A stretch of DNA of 64,000 bases from Swaminathania salitolerans (lineage in GTDB: Bacteria > Pseudomonadota > Alphaproteobacteria > Acetobacterales > Acetobacteraceae): assembly GCF_025994315.1 (NCBI RefSeq), contig NZ_BAQE01000032.1; one strand, written 5' to 3'. Shown one piece after another: positions 1 through 8,767 of this stretch. Made by a program: the position numbers and the translations under genes. The notes under the pieces were generated by a model that did not search any database, was not told the DNA's origin, and was given only the letters and a program-made list of their open reading frames with translations. Every line of letters begins with the position of its first letter. Position 1 is the stretch's first letter.

Positions 1-498
1 GTTGAAGACGTAAGGATGCGGCGGCAGGCCCGAAAGGGTGAGCGCCAGAGTGGCTGCATTCGCTCCCGGAATCGCCCCGACCGGAAGTCCATCCGCAACC
101 GCAGCTCTCACGAGCCTGTATCCCGGATCGGAGACGAGCGGCGTGCCTGCGTCCGAAACCAGTGCCATACGTGCGCCGTTTCTCAGTCTGCCGAGCAGGG
201 AAGGGATCCGGTCTTCCTCGTTATGATCGTGGAGAATCTGTGTCGGTGTGGAAACATTATAGGCCTTGAGCAGTTTTGCAGTGACCCGTGTGTCTTCGCA
301 CAGGATCAGGTCGACGGCTTTCAGTGTCTCGATCGCCCTGATGCTCATATCGCCCAGATTGCCGATCGGGGTCGCGACGAGGGTCAGACCTGCGGAAGGC
401 AGGGTCGCGGAAACGGGCGAAGTGTCATATGGATGCGTCGGACCGTCAGGGGTCGAATCGTCAACAGGAGTATGGGTGGCAGATGATAGGTCGGACAT
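1..498 (-). CDS. rsmI: 16S rRNA (cytidine1402-2'-O)-methyltransferase RsmI, 3' end outside window
   Basis: The window holds the first 166 codons; the rest lies beyond position 1. RsmI 2'-O-methylates C1402 of 16S rRNA with SAM. After a 41-residue acidic/Pro/Thr leader comes the tetrapyrrole-methylase-type N-terminus (LVATPIGNLGDMS), then CEDTRVTAKLL and the hallmark ALVSDAGTPLVSDPGYRLV, followed by IPGANAA. The leader is longer than in most RsmI proteins, so an internal start is possible. It is divergent from the LpoA-like lipoprotein gene, an arrangement common in proteobacteria, and the two 5' ends overlap if both starts are right. Confidence 0.9.
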   Translation of the reverse strand, partial: MSDLSSATHTPVDDSTPDGPTHPYDTSPVSATLPSAGLTLVATPIGNLGDMSIRAIETLKAVDLILCEDTRVTAKLLKAYNVSTPTQILHDHNEEDRIPSLLGRLRNGARMALVSDAGTPLVSDPGYRLVRAAVADGLPVGAIPGANAATLALTLSGLPPHPYVFN

Positions 499-1967
499 TC
501 GGTCCCCGTCAGAACGTGGTTTCCTCCACATCGCGCAGGTCGGCCTCGGCTTGCAAGGTTTCCGCTCTGGCAGGCGTCGCTCTTCTCGGTCTCAATGCAT
601 GTAGCGGCCCGACCACCGCACCGCCGCCGGGTGGGTCCGTTTCCCCCGCTGCACAGGACCGGAATGCGGAGAAGCGCATCGGCATGCTCCTGCCTCTGAC
701 CGGACGTTTTGCGAAGCTGGGTCAGCAGATGGCGAATGCAGCGCATATCGCCGTTCCGGACGGGCATGGCGTCGTTCTCGATATTCGCGATACCGACGCC
801 CCGGGTCAGACCGCCGAGGGGGTCGCACGCTCTGCCCTCGATTCGGGCGATCGGGTCATACTCGGCCCTCTGACAGCGGCCCAGACCGGGGCCGTCGCAA
901 CCGTGACGCAACCGGCGGCGATCCCCGAATTCGCCTATACCAGCGATCAGGCGCAGGCGCGCCCCGGGCTCTGGGTCATGGGCGTGACCGTGGAGCAGCA
1001 GGTGCAGCGCCTCGTCGAGGCGGCAGTGGCCGAAGGCAGAACCTCTTTCGCGGCGTTCCTCCCGGAATCGCCCCTCGGTCATGCCCTTGCCGATGCCCTG
1101 ACCCGGACCTGCGCCAGTAGGGGGCTCGCCACCCCGCGTATCGCTTTTCATGAGCGCGATCCGGCTGCCATTGCCGCGGCGCTCAAGACATTTGCCGATC
1201 TCGATGCCCGGGAAACGCTGGCCAGGCAGAAGAAAGCGGAGCAGGCGGGTTCCGTCGGCGCGGCGAACGATCCTGCATCCGGTGGTGCGGCGCGTGGCGC
1301 CGCGACGGGTCAGCCCGATGCCGTCAATCCTCTGGGCCTCGATGCGGAACCGGCCTCCCCATCCGCTGCGTCACCCTCTGCTCCATCCTCCTCCGCAACG
1401 TCCTCTACGGTCCCGTCTGCCGGCGCCTCTTCAGCTTCCGCATCGTCTTCCGCTGCCGCTCCGGAGGGCGCATCGCGTCAGGATCCGGTTTTCCCGCCCC
1501 CCTCTTTCGACGTGCTCCTGCTGGGCGATACGGGGCTTCAGCTCGCCGCCGTGATCGACGGCATGAAGCAGGCCCATATCGACCCGCGGCAGACGCGGAT
1601 TCTCGGACCGGGCCTCTGGGCGGCTTTCGTTGCAAAACTCGGGGCGCTGCAAGGCGGATGGTTCGCCGCTCCGGATCCCTCCTCGCGTCGCGACTTCGCG
1701 CAGCGCTATCGCAGCCGCTACGGCTATACGCCATCCGTGCTCGCCAATGTCGCCTATGATACGGCAACGATGGCGGCAGTGCTCAGCCAGACACCGGACG
1801 GCTTCTCCCGGCAATCGCTGCTTCGGCCGGACGGGTTTGCCGGAGCGGATGGGACATTCGTGCTGCGACAGGACGGGACGGTGGCCCGCGGTCTCGCCGT
1901 TTTCGAGATCCTGCCCCATGGCGGCATGAAAATGTCGTCCAGCGCGCCACGGCGTCTGACGCAGTAA
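483..1967 (+). CDS. Penicillin-binding protein activator (LpoA/LppC-like lipoprotein)
   Basis: A 494-residue predicted outer-membrane lipoprotein of the LpoA/LppC periplasmic-binding-protein-fold family, which in gammaproteobacteria activates a bifunctional PBP. The N-terminus has a basic stretch, a hydrophobic segment and a lipobox (GLNAC, lipidated Cys at residue 40). The fold begins with RIGMLLPLTGRFAKLG, typical of the family. Residues about 247-332 are a low-complexity Ala/Ser/Pro/Gly segment with runs of Ser and Ala that splits the two lobes. There is no LpoA-type N-terminal TPR half. ATG at 483 has AGGAG 12 nt upstream but overlaps the rsmI 5' end by 16 nt; GTG at 516 is the alternative. 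The rsmI neighbour supports the assignment. Confidence 0.8.
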   Translation: MIGRTFGPRQNVVSSTSRRSASACKVSALAGVALLGLNACSGPTTAPPPGGSVSPAAQDRNAEKRIGMLLPLTGRFAKLGQQMANAAHIAVPDGHGVVLDIRDTDAPGQTAEGVARSALDSGDRVILGPLTAAQTGAVATVTQPAAIPEFAYTSDQAQARPGLWVMGVTVEQQVQRLVEAAVAEGRTSFAAFLPESPLGHALADALTRTCASRGLATPRIAFHERDPAAIAAALKTFADLDARETLARQKKAEQAGSVGAANDPASGGAARGAATGQPDAVNPLGLDAEPASPSAASPSAPSSSATSSTVPSAGASSASASSSAAAPEGASRQDPVFPPPSFDVLLLGDTGLQLAAVIDGMKQAHIDPRQTRILGPGLWAAFVAKLGALQGGWFAAPDPSSRRDFAQRYRSRYGYTPSVLANVAYDTATMAAVLSQTPDGFSRQSLLRPDGFAGADGTFVLRQDGTVARGLAVFEILPHGGMKMSSSAPRRLTQ

Positions 1968-1985
1968 GGCTCGGAACGCAAAAAA

Positions 1986-2019
1986 GGGGCGGCCTCCGGT
2001 CTTCCACCGGGGCCGTCCC
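1986..2019 (-). terminator. Rho-independent terminator, minus strand
   Basis: A G+C-rich hairpin (stem of about 14 bp with one mismatch and one bulge, 5-nt loop) is followed on the minus strand by six T, which are A1980-A1985 on the plus strand. It would stop leftward transcription from the 133-residue gene 270 nt away. It is also just after the LpoA-like stop codon but has no T tract on the plus strand. Confidence 0.75.
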
Positions 2020-2285
2020 GTGCGGTCGAACCATTGCAATCGTATCAGGCCCCGTCTCGATTCTGCTGTGTTCAATCCGGTTCGTGCCCGGCCTCGTTCC
2101 TGTCGGGTCCGGCAATCCTCATGACCCCGGTGGTCCGTAAGCGCCGACAGGAATGCTCGCTCAGCGCGTTCGGGCGCACGGATACCCAGCGAGGCCTGGG
2201 CCATGCTTCGGGTCTCGCCTCCCGGCTGTGCCCCTGTCACGCTGTACCGATCATCGCGTCCCGGCAGAACCCGACGGTGACAGCC
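2020..2285. other. Non-coding stretch between minus-strand terminator and unknown gene
   Basis: This 266-nt interval contains no reading frame with recognisable protein features. It lies between the stop codon of the unknown minus-strand gene and the terminator that seems to serve it. That leaves either a long 3' untranslated region or room for a small RNA. No conserved RNA family is recognisable by eye. Confidence 0.4.
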
Positions 2286-2687
2286 TCAGGCAGCGGCGAT
2301 GGATTTGAGCGGGAGAACAGGCCGGATCGTGTGCAGGGCGTGTTCGAGGCTGGGAAACAGGCCCAGCTCATATTCGCGGATATGATCGATGAGCACCCAT
2401 CTCATGCCGCGTGGCTTGATCATATAGGCCGGATCCGCATTTTCGCGGACCCATACGAGAATATGGGCGACCGTCTCTTCGCGTCCGTTGAGGCATTCCG
2501 TCTCTACATCGGCGTCGCACAGCCCCATCGCCAGGCCGGCCTGGAGCCATTGCGAAAGATACTCGCGATGACGGGGCAGCACGTTGAAACGCAGTGGAAT
2601 CACATTGCTGAGAGGTGCTGGAGTTTCGTGATTGGGAAACGGCAGCGTCTGGGCCATACGTTGCGTCCTCATGTCTGGTTCGTTCAT
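2286..2687 (-). CDS. Hypothetical protein, 133 residues
   Basis: I do not recognise this protein. It is probably cytosolic: no signal peptide, no membrane segment, and mixed charge with several Trp and His. It is monocistronic, more than 150 nt from its upstream neighbour, and has its own strong terminator, which supports a real gene. The second Met (residue 11, position 2657) has AGGA 9 nt upstream and may be the true start. No catalytic motif is visible. Confidence 0.6.
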   Translation of the reverse strand: MNEPDMRTQRMAQTLPFPNHETPAPLSNVIPLRFNVLPRHREYLSQWLQAGLAMGLCDADVETECLNGREETVAHILVWVRENADPAYMIKPRGMRWVLIDHIREYELGLFPSLEHALHTIRPVLPLKSIAAA

Positions 2688-2844
2688 GAGGCTAGACGGC
2701 AGAACTGGCGCTTCTCAACGTAAAATTGCGTGTCTCGCCGCTGCGGAGCAATCGTAAACGGATGGTGTTGCCAAAAAGCAATGGTTCGTTTCGCCCGCGC
2801 TCATATGACGCAGGCGTAAGCATAATGGTCTTTTCTGGCAGTAA

Positions 2845-3768
2845 TCAGCGCTTCTGTCTGGCGTAAAGCGCCTTGGGCCAGCGTCTGTGAAGCCAGAGCC
2901 AGCTTCCCGGGATCTCGCGGATCCATTCCTCCATCTGATCGTTGAGCTGCTGCGTGAGCGCGCCGATCTCGTCCTGTCTCGGCGCCCGGGGATCGGGACG
3001 GAGGACCCTGCCCACCTCGAGATGAAGACGCGCAGGCCCGAGACGGACGATACGCCCGGTCACGATGGGGCAGTCATAGCGATGGGCGAAGGTCGCCGCG
3101 GCCGAGGCCGTCATGGCAGGCAGATTGAAAAACCGGCACTCGATCCCGTCATTCATCTTCTGGTCACCCAGAATACCCAGATGATGCCCATGAGCCAGAT
3201 GACGCAGCGCCTGACGGGCGCCCTTCGCGCCCTTGGCGAACATCGGCACGTCTTCCCCCATGGCGCGTATGCGCAGGCGTCTGATCAGCCGGTCGATCAG
3301 CGGGTTTCCTGCCGCGCGGTAGAAGGAGGCGAAGGGCAGGCCGTACCGGGCAACCACAGGCGGCAGCATCTCCCAGTTGCCGATATGACCCGAGAAGAAG
3401 ATGACGGGCCGGTTTTCCTCCCGGATCGCTTCCAGTACCGGGGCGCCATCGATGCTCCAGCCCGGCCCCGAGGGTGTGTCCTGCTTCAGGCGGGAGAGGT
3501 GGCAGAACTCCCCGATCGTTCGTCCCAGATTATCCCAGACATCGCGGACAATCCGCTTGCGGGCCGCTTCATCCAGCTTCGGCATGGCGAGGCCAAGATT
3601 CATGTCGGCCACATGCGAGACCGGCAGATGGGGGCCGATCGTGCGCGCAACCCATCCTCCGAGATTCGAGGCCCAGACCGGTGGGAGGCAGGACAGGCAG
3701 GCGAGCAGGCCGCGCGCCACCGCATATTCGGCGTAATGGCGCAAGGCTGGGAGGTGTTTCTGGCTCAT
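2845..3768 (-). CDS. lpxL: Lipid A biosynthesis acyltransferase (LpxL/HtrB family)
   Basis: Late acyltransferase that adds a secondary acyl chain to Kdo2-lipid IVA at the inner face of the inner membrane. The HX4E catalytic motif is visible as GHIGNWE (His128, Glu133), followed by YRAAGNPLID and a conserved GDQKMNDGI block. At 307 residues it has the family's usual length, with a hydrophobic N-terminal segment (about 20-40). It is the last gene of the unit WaaA fusion-lpxK-lpxL, starting 9 nt after lpxK. LpxL and LpxM paralogues cannot be told apart by eye; LpxL is the default. Confidence 0.88.
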   Translation of the reverse strand: MSQKHLPALRHYAEYAVARGLLACLSCLPPVWASNLGGWVARTIGPHLPVSHVADMNLGLAMPKLDEAARKRIVRDVWDNLGRTIGEFCHLSRLKQDTPSGPGWSIDGAPVLEAIREENRPVIFFSGHIGNWEMLPPVVARYGLPFASFYRAAGNPLIDRLIRRLRIRAMGEDVPMFAKGAKGARQALRHLAHGHHLGILGDQKMNDGIECRFFNLPAMTASAAATFAHRYDCPIVTGRIVRLGPARLHLEVGRVLRPDPRAPRQDEIGALTQQLNDQMEEWIREIPGSWLWLHRRWPKALYARQKR

Positions 3769-3777
3769 CGGGGGGAT

Positions 3778-4770
3778 CTACTGCGTCAGGCCGAGACGGT
3801 CCAGAAGGCGCTCGGGCGCTTGCGGGTCCGACCAGAGAAGTTCGACATCGATGGCAATCACGTCGCTTCTGAGCCAGTCGGGCAATTTGACGAGGTCCTT
3901 GCGGGTCGTCACGAGCGAGATGCCGGGTTGTCTGGCAAGGGCGGAGAGCCGACGGCAGTCACGTTCGCTGTACGTGTGATGATCGGGGAAAGAGAGCGTC
4001 CTCACCGGGGTTACGCCTGCCTCGATCAGCATATCGAAAAACTTCTGCGGGCGTCCGATTCCCGCAAAAGCGATGACCTGACGCCCGGGCAGACGCCTTA
4101 TCGTGGCTTCGGGGATGAGGCGTGCGGCAAGAAAGGGGAGGTTTTCCGGCAGGCGTGCTGCCATGCCGGTCTCGTCGCGGCCGATCAGGATGATGGCATC
4201 GGCCCGGGCGAATCCCTGGTTTGCAGGCTCGCGCAAAGGGCCGGCCGGAAAAACGCGCCCGTTACCGAGCCCCACACCGCCATCGACGGTCACGAGGCGC
4301 AGATCCTGATGCAGGGTCAGGTTTTGCAGGCCGTCATCCATCAGCAGGCATCCGGCTCCGGCTTCCCGGGCGAGCCGCGCCGTCGCCGCACGATCGGCCC
4401 CGATCCAGACAGGGAAATCCTGTGCGAGCATGAGCGGTTCGTCCCCGACATCCCGGGCGTCATGATGCTGCGTATCGACACGGATCGGCCCTGTCAGGCG
4501 TCCTCCATAGCCGCGGCTCAGAATGTGCGGCCGCGCGCCGCGCGCTGCGAGGCGGGTGGCGAGATCGCGCACGAGAATGGTCTTTCCCGTGCCGCCCATG
4601 CTCAGATTCCCGCAACACAGCACCGGGATGTCGACGCGCGCGGTGGTGCTGCGCAGGCGACGGAGGGCAGCAGCGGCGCCGAATGCCCATGAAAAAGGAA
4701 GAAGGACCCGCGCCGGCCATGGCAGGGTGCTGCGACGCCAGAACTGCGGGGCTTCGCGTGTTATGCGCAT
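3778..4770 (-). CDS. lpxK: Tetraacyldisaccharide 4'-kinase LpxK
   Basis: Phosphorylates the 4' position of the tetraacyldisaccharide 1-phosphate to give lipid IVA, using ATP at the inner membrane. The Walker A is GNLSMGGTGKT (residues 54-64), preceded by the family's PVLCCGN. Further family features are SRGYGG, DVGDEPLMLAQ, the DDGLQN block and PFPAGPLREP-like residues near 150. Length (330) is normal. The start overlaps the 3' end of the acyltransferase-WaaA gene by 10 nt, so translational coupling is likely. Confidence 0.93.
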   Translation of the reverse strand: MRITREAPQFWRRSTLPWPARVLLPFSWAFGAAAALRRLRSTTARVDIPVLCCGNLSMGGTGKTILVRDLATRLAARGARPHILSRGYGGRLTGPIRVDTQHHDARDVGDEPLMLAQDFPVWIGADRAATARLAREAGAGCLLMDDGLQNLTLHQDLRLVTVDGGVGLGNGRVFPAGPLREPANQGFARADAIILIGRDETGMAARLPENLPFLAARLIPEATIRRLPGRQVIAFAGIGRPQKFFDMLIEAGVTPVRTLSFPDHHTYSERDCRRLSALARQPGISLVTTRKDLVKLPDWLRSDVIAIDVELLWSDPQAPERLLDRLGLTQ

Positions 4771-6734
4771 GACAGCGCGTCAAGTCGGGCGAGGAGCGTC
4801 TCGGGCGGCATCTCATCGCTCTGGATTGCGGCGCGGGCCATGCGAGCCTGCTCTTTCCTCATCTCGGGGTTTTTCACGCTTTCCACGATCCAACCTGCCA
4901 GTTCATCTGCATCGTGTATAGTCGTTACATGGTCGCGGAGTTGCGCAAAGGCAGGGCCGAAATTGTCGTGCCAGGGCCCGGTCGCTATCGCGGTATCGAG
5001 TCTCACGGCCTCGAACGGATTATGACCCCCTCCCGGCGGGAGGAGGGAATTGCCGATGAAGGCGCATTGCGCCAGCCGGTAGAAAAGCCCCAGCTCGCCG
5101 AGCGTGTCGGCGATCCAGACCGGGTCCGTGGCGGCGGGATCGGCGCGCTCCGACCGGCGCGGCGGTTCGGGCCGGGCAAGACGTGCGATCGCGGCACCGC
5201 GCACCGGATGACGCGGAACGAGAATGGCGAGAAGGTCGGGGATGACGCGCCGGGCCTGGCTCGCCGCCTCGAGAACGATCTCGTCCTCCCCCGGATGGGT
5301 GGACGCGGCGAGGAAGACGGGACGATGCCCGATACAGGCACGCAGCCGCTCGAGCTCGACCGCGTCGCATCCGGGAGGCGGTGCATTCTGTTTCAGATCG
5401 CCATGGGTTTCGACATCGCGCACGCCCAGAGCGCGAAAACGGTGCGCATCGTCGCTGCCTCGGGCGGCGACGAGGGCAAGCCGCTCGAAAAGGGGACCTG
5501 CAAGGAAGGAGAGGTGCTTCCACCGGCGCCAGGATCGCTCCGACAGACGCGCATTCAGGACCGCGACCGGAATGGCGCGGCGCGCGCATTGCCTGAGCAT
5601 GCCCGGCCAGAGCTCGCTATCGGTCAGAAGGAGCATGCCCGGCGACCAGTGATCGAGAAAGCGGCGGGTCCAGTATGCGACGTCATAGGGGATGAACTGG
5701 TGCATGACCGTGCCCCGGGTGGCCCGGGTGCCGCTGGCATCCGGGGATTCGTCCTGATCCCGTGCGGAAATGAAGCGCGCGAGGATTTCGGCGCCGCCGG
5801 TCGTGGCACTGGTCACCAGGATATGACGCGCGGGATGACGCAGGGACATCGCCTCGATCAGAGGCAGGACGGAGCGGGTCTCTCCGACGCTCGCGGCATG
5901 GATCCAGACGAGCTCGCCGGGCGGACGCCGGATCGTTGCGCGACCGCGCCGCTCGCCGAGACGGCTGCGGATTTCCTTGCCGCGACGGAGCCTGTGGAGA
6001 CTCATCAGACGCAGGGCCGGAACGAGTGCGAGCCCGAGCCCTTCCCAGATCCTGTCCGGGAGCGTCGCCCTGCCCAGACGGTGCCAGTGCCTTGCCCGGG
6101 CGGAGAGCGCGTTGAGCCGGGACGTGATCGTCTCGCTCGTGCTCCCCTCCGGGACGGGAGGGCCATAAAGAATTACGCCGCGCCCCCATGGGAGCGGCAA
6201 CGACAGGCCGTCCCAGCTCGGAAGACGCAACGCCGTCGTCCACGCCCCCAGAGGGACCAGAGGCTTTCCGGTGAGGCGCAGCAATCCTTCCGTTCCGGGC
6301 TGGGCGATCTCGGCCGGGCCTCTCGGGCCATCCGGGGTGATGGCAAAGACCGAACCCCTTTGCAGTTCGAGGCAGGCCCGTCTGAAGGCACGGCTGCCGC
6401 CCTTGTTCTTGCCTTTACGGTCGCTCGACCCCTCGATTCCCTCAATCCCCCACGGGGCTACGAGATCGCTGATGAAGCGGCCATCGCGGTTCCGGCTGAT
6501 CATGACCTTGATGACCAGGGTCGGGTTCTTGTTGCGCGCCCAGCTGCAAAGCGCGGGCAGGAGCAGGAGCGAGCGATGCCAGGCGGCGACGATCGCCCCC
6601 TGACCGGCACGGTCCCCGGTCTGCGTCAGGATGGGCACACTCGTCGCGGCGCCCGAGATCGTCCAGCGCGTCGTATGCAGGGCGAGGCCCAGATAGGCCC
6701 GGGCCAGAGACCGCAGCGCTGTCCGGAGAGTCAT
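4761..6734 (-). CDS. waaA: Fusion: DUF374 lysophospholipid-type acyltransferase + Kdo transferase WaaA
   Basis: One 657-residue frame carries two enzymes. Residues about 1-215 match the DUF374 acyltransferase-like family: AAWHRSLLLLPAL, a basic SDRKGKNKGGSRA region, then ITPDGPRGPA. Residues about 225-657 are WaaA, which transfers Kdo from CMP-Kdo to lipid IVA. It has an N-terminal hydrophobic helix, WIHAASVGET with the proposed catalytic Glu, VTSATTGG, DSELWPGM, and the C-terminal FIGNSLLPPGGGHNPFEA. No stop or frameshift separates them. ATG at 6734 was chosen because the family begins there; 44 more upstream codons are open but look non-coding. In many alphaproteobacteria these are adjacent separate genes. 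First gene of the lipid A unit. Confidence 0.85.
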   Translation of the reverse strand: MTLRTALRSLARAYLGLALHTTRWTISGAATSVPILTQTGDRAGQGAIVAAWHRSLLLLPALCSWARNKNPTLVIKVMISRNRDGRFISDLVAPWGIEGIEGSSDRKGKNKGGSRAFRRACLELQRGSVFAITPDGPRGPAEIAQPGTEGLLRLTGKPLVPLGAWTTALRLPSWDGLSLPLPWGRGVILYGPPVPEGSTSETITSRLNALSARARHWHRLGRATLPDRIWEGLGLALVPALRLMSLHRLRRGKEIRSRLGERRGRATIRRPPGELVWIHAASVGETRSVLPLIEAMSLRHPARHILVTSATTGGAEILARFISARDQDESPDASGTRATRGTVMHQFIPYDVAYWTRRFLDHWSPGMLLLTDSELWPGMLRQCARRAIPVAVLNARLSERSWRRWKHLSFLAGPLFERLALVAARGSDDAHRFRALGVRDVETHGDLKQNAPPPGCDAVELERLRACIGHRPVFLAASTHPGEDEIVLEAASQARRVIPDLLAILVPRHPVRGAAIARLARPEPPRRSERADPAATDPVWIADTLGELGLFYRLAQCAFIGNSLLPPGGGHNPFEAVRLDTAIATGPWHDNFGPAFAQLRDHVTTIHDADELAGWIVESVKNPEMRKEQARMARAAIQSDEMPPETLLARLDALSCA

Positions 6735-6882
6735 CGGAAACCCGCTGCAGGGCGATCTGCGATGGGGAGAACTGCGGCGAGCGGGCACATACCGCGCGGG
6801 TAGCATGTCCGGGGCGGTATGGCAAAAAGCCGCGCATCGAGGGGAGGGCGCGCCCTCGGGATGCACGCCCGACCGAAGGCGA

Positions 6883-7770
6883 TCAGCGGCTCATGAGAAC
6901 CGTGATCGTCGCGTTCTCGAGCACATGGCGGGTCGCGCCGCCGAGAATCATCTGGCGCAGTCTGGAATGCGAATAGGCGCCCATCGAGAGCATGTCCGCG
7001 CCGAAATCGCTGCAGGCCTGAAGGATCCCCGCGCCGATATTGCGATCGATGGCGTGAAAGCGCCGTATCTCGGCCTCGACGCCGTGAAGTCTGAGATAGT
7101 CCTGTACCGTTTCCGCCTCGGGGCCGCGGCGATGATAATCGACACTCGCGAGAATCTGGACCGCCTCCGCCTTGCGGGCGAACGGGATCGCGCCGCGAAG
7201 GGCGGACCCTGCCTCCGCCGTCCCGTTCCAGGCGATGCAGAGCCGTCGCCCCGCGCTCTCGGGCGGGGTGGGCGGGGCGATCACGAGCGGACAGCCGCTG
7301 TCGTACAGCACGGCATGCAGAACCTCAGAGGCACGCGCATTGTCGCTTACCCCGAGATGGGGCATCAGGGTCAGGTCCGACAGGCGCGCGCGCCAGGTGA
7401 CGGCCTCATGTTCGGAGCCGGTGAGGAATTCGAGCGAGGCGCTGAGGCGGGATTGCGCGAGAGGATCCTCTTCCAGAAAACCGTGTTTGGGAACGATATC
7501 GTTCTCGCGAACGAAAGCGTCGAATTTCAGCCTTACCTGTAGCATCCTGCGATGCGCCTCATGTTCGGCAGCCTCCATCATCTCGCCGATCATCGCGCTG
7601 GAGAGGCCTTCGCCTGTCAGGGCGGCCATCTCGTTCGGGTCGTCCCCGACCATGACCGTCGAGAGATGGGCGTTGAAAGCGCGGGCGTGGAGCAGGCCCA
7701 CGCGCAGGACAGCGTCGATATTGCCCGCCCCGTTGAGCGGAACGAGGATGTTTCTGACGTCGTTGGCCAT
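6883..7770 (-). CDS. Universal stress protein, tandem-domain type
   Basis: A 295-residue protein with two UspA-like halves. The N-terminal half starts with RNILVPLNGAGN; the second half ends in the nucleotide-binding signature GAYSHSRLRQMILGGATRHVL, with Gly spacing typical of ATP-binding Usp proteins. It is cytosolic with no signal peptide. ATG at 7770 was chosen over an upstream in-frame ATG because AAGGAG lies just before it. It stands alone between the lipid A unit and pdxH. Substrate and partners cannot be told. Confidence 0.88.
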   Translation of the reverse strand: MANDVRNILVPLNGAGNIDAVLRVGLLHARAFNAHLSTVMVGDDPNEMAALTGEGLSSAMIGEMMEAAEHEAHRRMLQVRLKFDAFVRENDIVPKHGFLEEDPLAQSRLSASLEFLTGSEHEAVTWRARLSDLTLMPHLGVSDNARASEVLHAVLYDSGCPLVIAPPTPPESAGRRLCIAWNGTAEAGSALRGAIPFARKAEAVQILASVDYHRRGPEAETVQDYLRLHGVEAEIRRFHAIDRNIGAGILQACSDFGADMLSMGAYSHSRLRQMILGGATRHVLENATITVLMSR

Positions 7771-8005
7771 GGTGATCTCCTTGGGTTCCGCCGCGGATCC
7801 TGCTGCGCCTCTGCATGGAACGGCCGTGGCAAACACGGGTTCGACAGGGCGCAGAAGCGGCGCATGAGCGACGCGGGTGCAGTGGAGCAGAACCCGCGGG
7901 ATACAGGCAAGAGAGAACCGGAAACCGTCCGACCCCGGACAGTTCCGCCCGGCCGGTCAGGCTCGGTCGGCCCTGCTTGTGTCCTTTCCGGGGTTCCGGC
8001 CGTGA

Positions 8006-8617
8006 TTACGGATAGAGGCGGGTCGTGACCCAGTCGTTCTCCTGACGTGTCCAGACGGCGCGATCATGCATGCGATAGGGACGGTCCTGCCAGAATTCCA
8101 TCTGGTCGGGGAGGACGCGGAACCCGGACCAGTTGGGCGGCCGCTCGGGTTCGCGCCCCTCGTAACGCGCGCTTGCCGCCTCGATTCGACGCTCGAACTC
8201 GGCCCGGTCGCTGAGCGGACGGGACTGGTCGGAAGCGATGGCGCCGATACGGGAATTGCGACTCCTGCTTGCGAAATAGCGGTCGGCTTCAGCATCGGTC
8301 ACTGCTTCGACCGGACCCTCGATACGGATCTGCCGGCGAAGCGACTTCCAGTGGAACAGAAGGGCGGCGAAGGGATTCTCGGCGAGATCCTCGCCCTTGC
8401 GGCTCTCGAGATTGGTGTAGAAGACGAATCCGCGCTCATCGAATCCCTTGAGCAGGATCATGCGCACCGATGGCCTGCCAGCGGCATTCGCCGTGGCGAG
8501 CGCCATGGCATTCGGATCGTTGGGCTCATGCGTCTCTGCTTCCGCGAGCCAGTCCGCGAAAAGCGCAAACGGATCGGCATCCAGCGGAATCAGGGGGGGG
8601 GTCGTTGGCTCGGTCAT
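8006..8617 (-). CDS. pdxH: Pyridoxamine 5'-phosphate oxidase
   Basis: FMN-dependent oxidation of pyridoxine/pyridoxamine 5'-phosphate to PLP in the cytosol. Diagnostic stretches are NAMALATANAAGRPSVRMIL (FMN site, RxxxLK), FYTNLESRKGEDL, FHWKSLRRQIRIEG, the SRNSRIGAIASDQS loop, and the C-terminal WTTRLYP-type end. Length (203) is typical. It is divergent from fabI across about 150 nt and has its own promoter region. Confidence 0.95.
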   Translation of the reverse strand: MTEPTTPPLIPLDADPFALFADWLAEAETHEPNDPNAMALATANAAGRPSVRMILLKGFDERGFVFYTNLESRKGEDLAENPFAALLFHWKSLRRQIRIEGPVEAVTDAEADRYFASRSRNSRIGAIASDQSRPLSDRAEFERRIEAASARYEGREPERPPNWSGFRVLPDQMEFWQDRPYRMHDRAVWTRQENDWVTTRLYP

Positions 8618-8676
8618 GGGGAAGGGGCTCCTGCACCGTTTTGTTCTCTGCCTGCATGCGGCTTCACGACCTGAAC

Positions 8677-8718
8677 GTGTCGTCCCGACACTTGTTTGCG
8701 TCGCTGGCTTGTGCGACG
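8677..8718 (+). other. Two small hairpins in the pdxH-fabI intergenic region
   Basis: Two perfect 6-bp inverted repeats follow each other: GTGTCG/CGACAC (8677-8691, 3-nt loop) and CGTCGC/GCGACG (8699-8718, 8-nt loop). They lie 50-90 nt before the fabI start and just ahead of an AT-rich TATTAT element at 8730-8735 that could be a -10 box. They may be operators or leader hairpins; no known site is recognised. Confidence 0.3.
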
Positions 8719-8767
8719 AAGCAGAGCATTATTATTTCTTTTTCTGACATTAACCGGGATCTGCCTT

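Noticed and set aside
2034..2723. 229-codon plus-strand frame over the unknown 133-residue gene
   Set aside because: It crosses the minus-strand gene and its untranslated region, and the translation lacks family features. The minus-strand frame with its own terminator is the better choice.
2887..6803. Two long plus-strand frames (601 and 629 codons) opposite the lipid A operon
   Set aside because: They mirror lpxL, lpxK and the WaaA fusion on the other strand; their translations are Arg/Gly/Asp-rich with no family features. High G+C content makes long antisense frames common.
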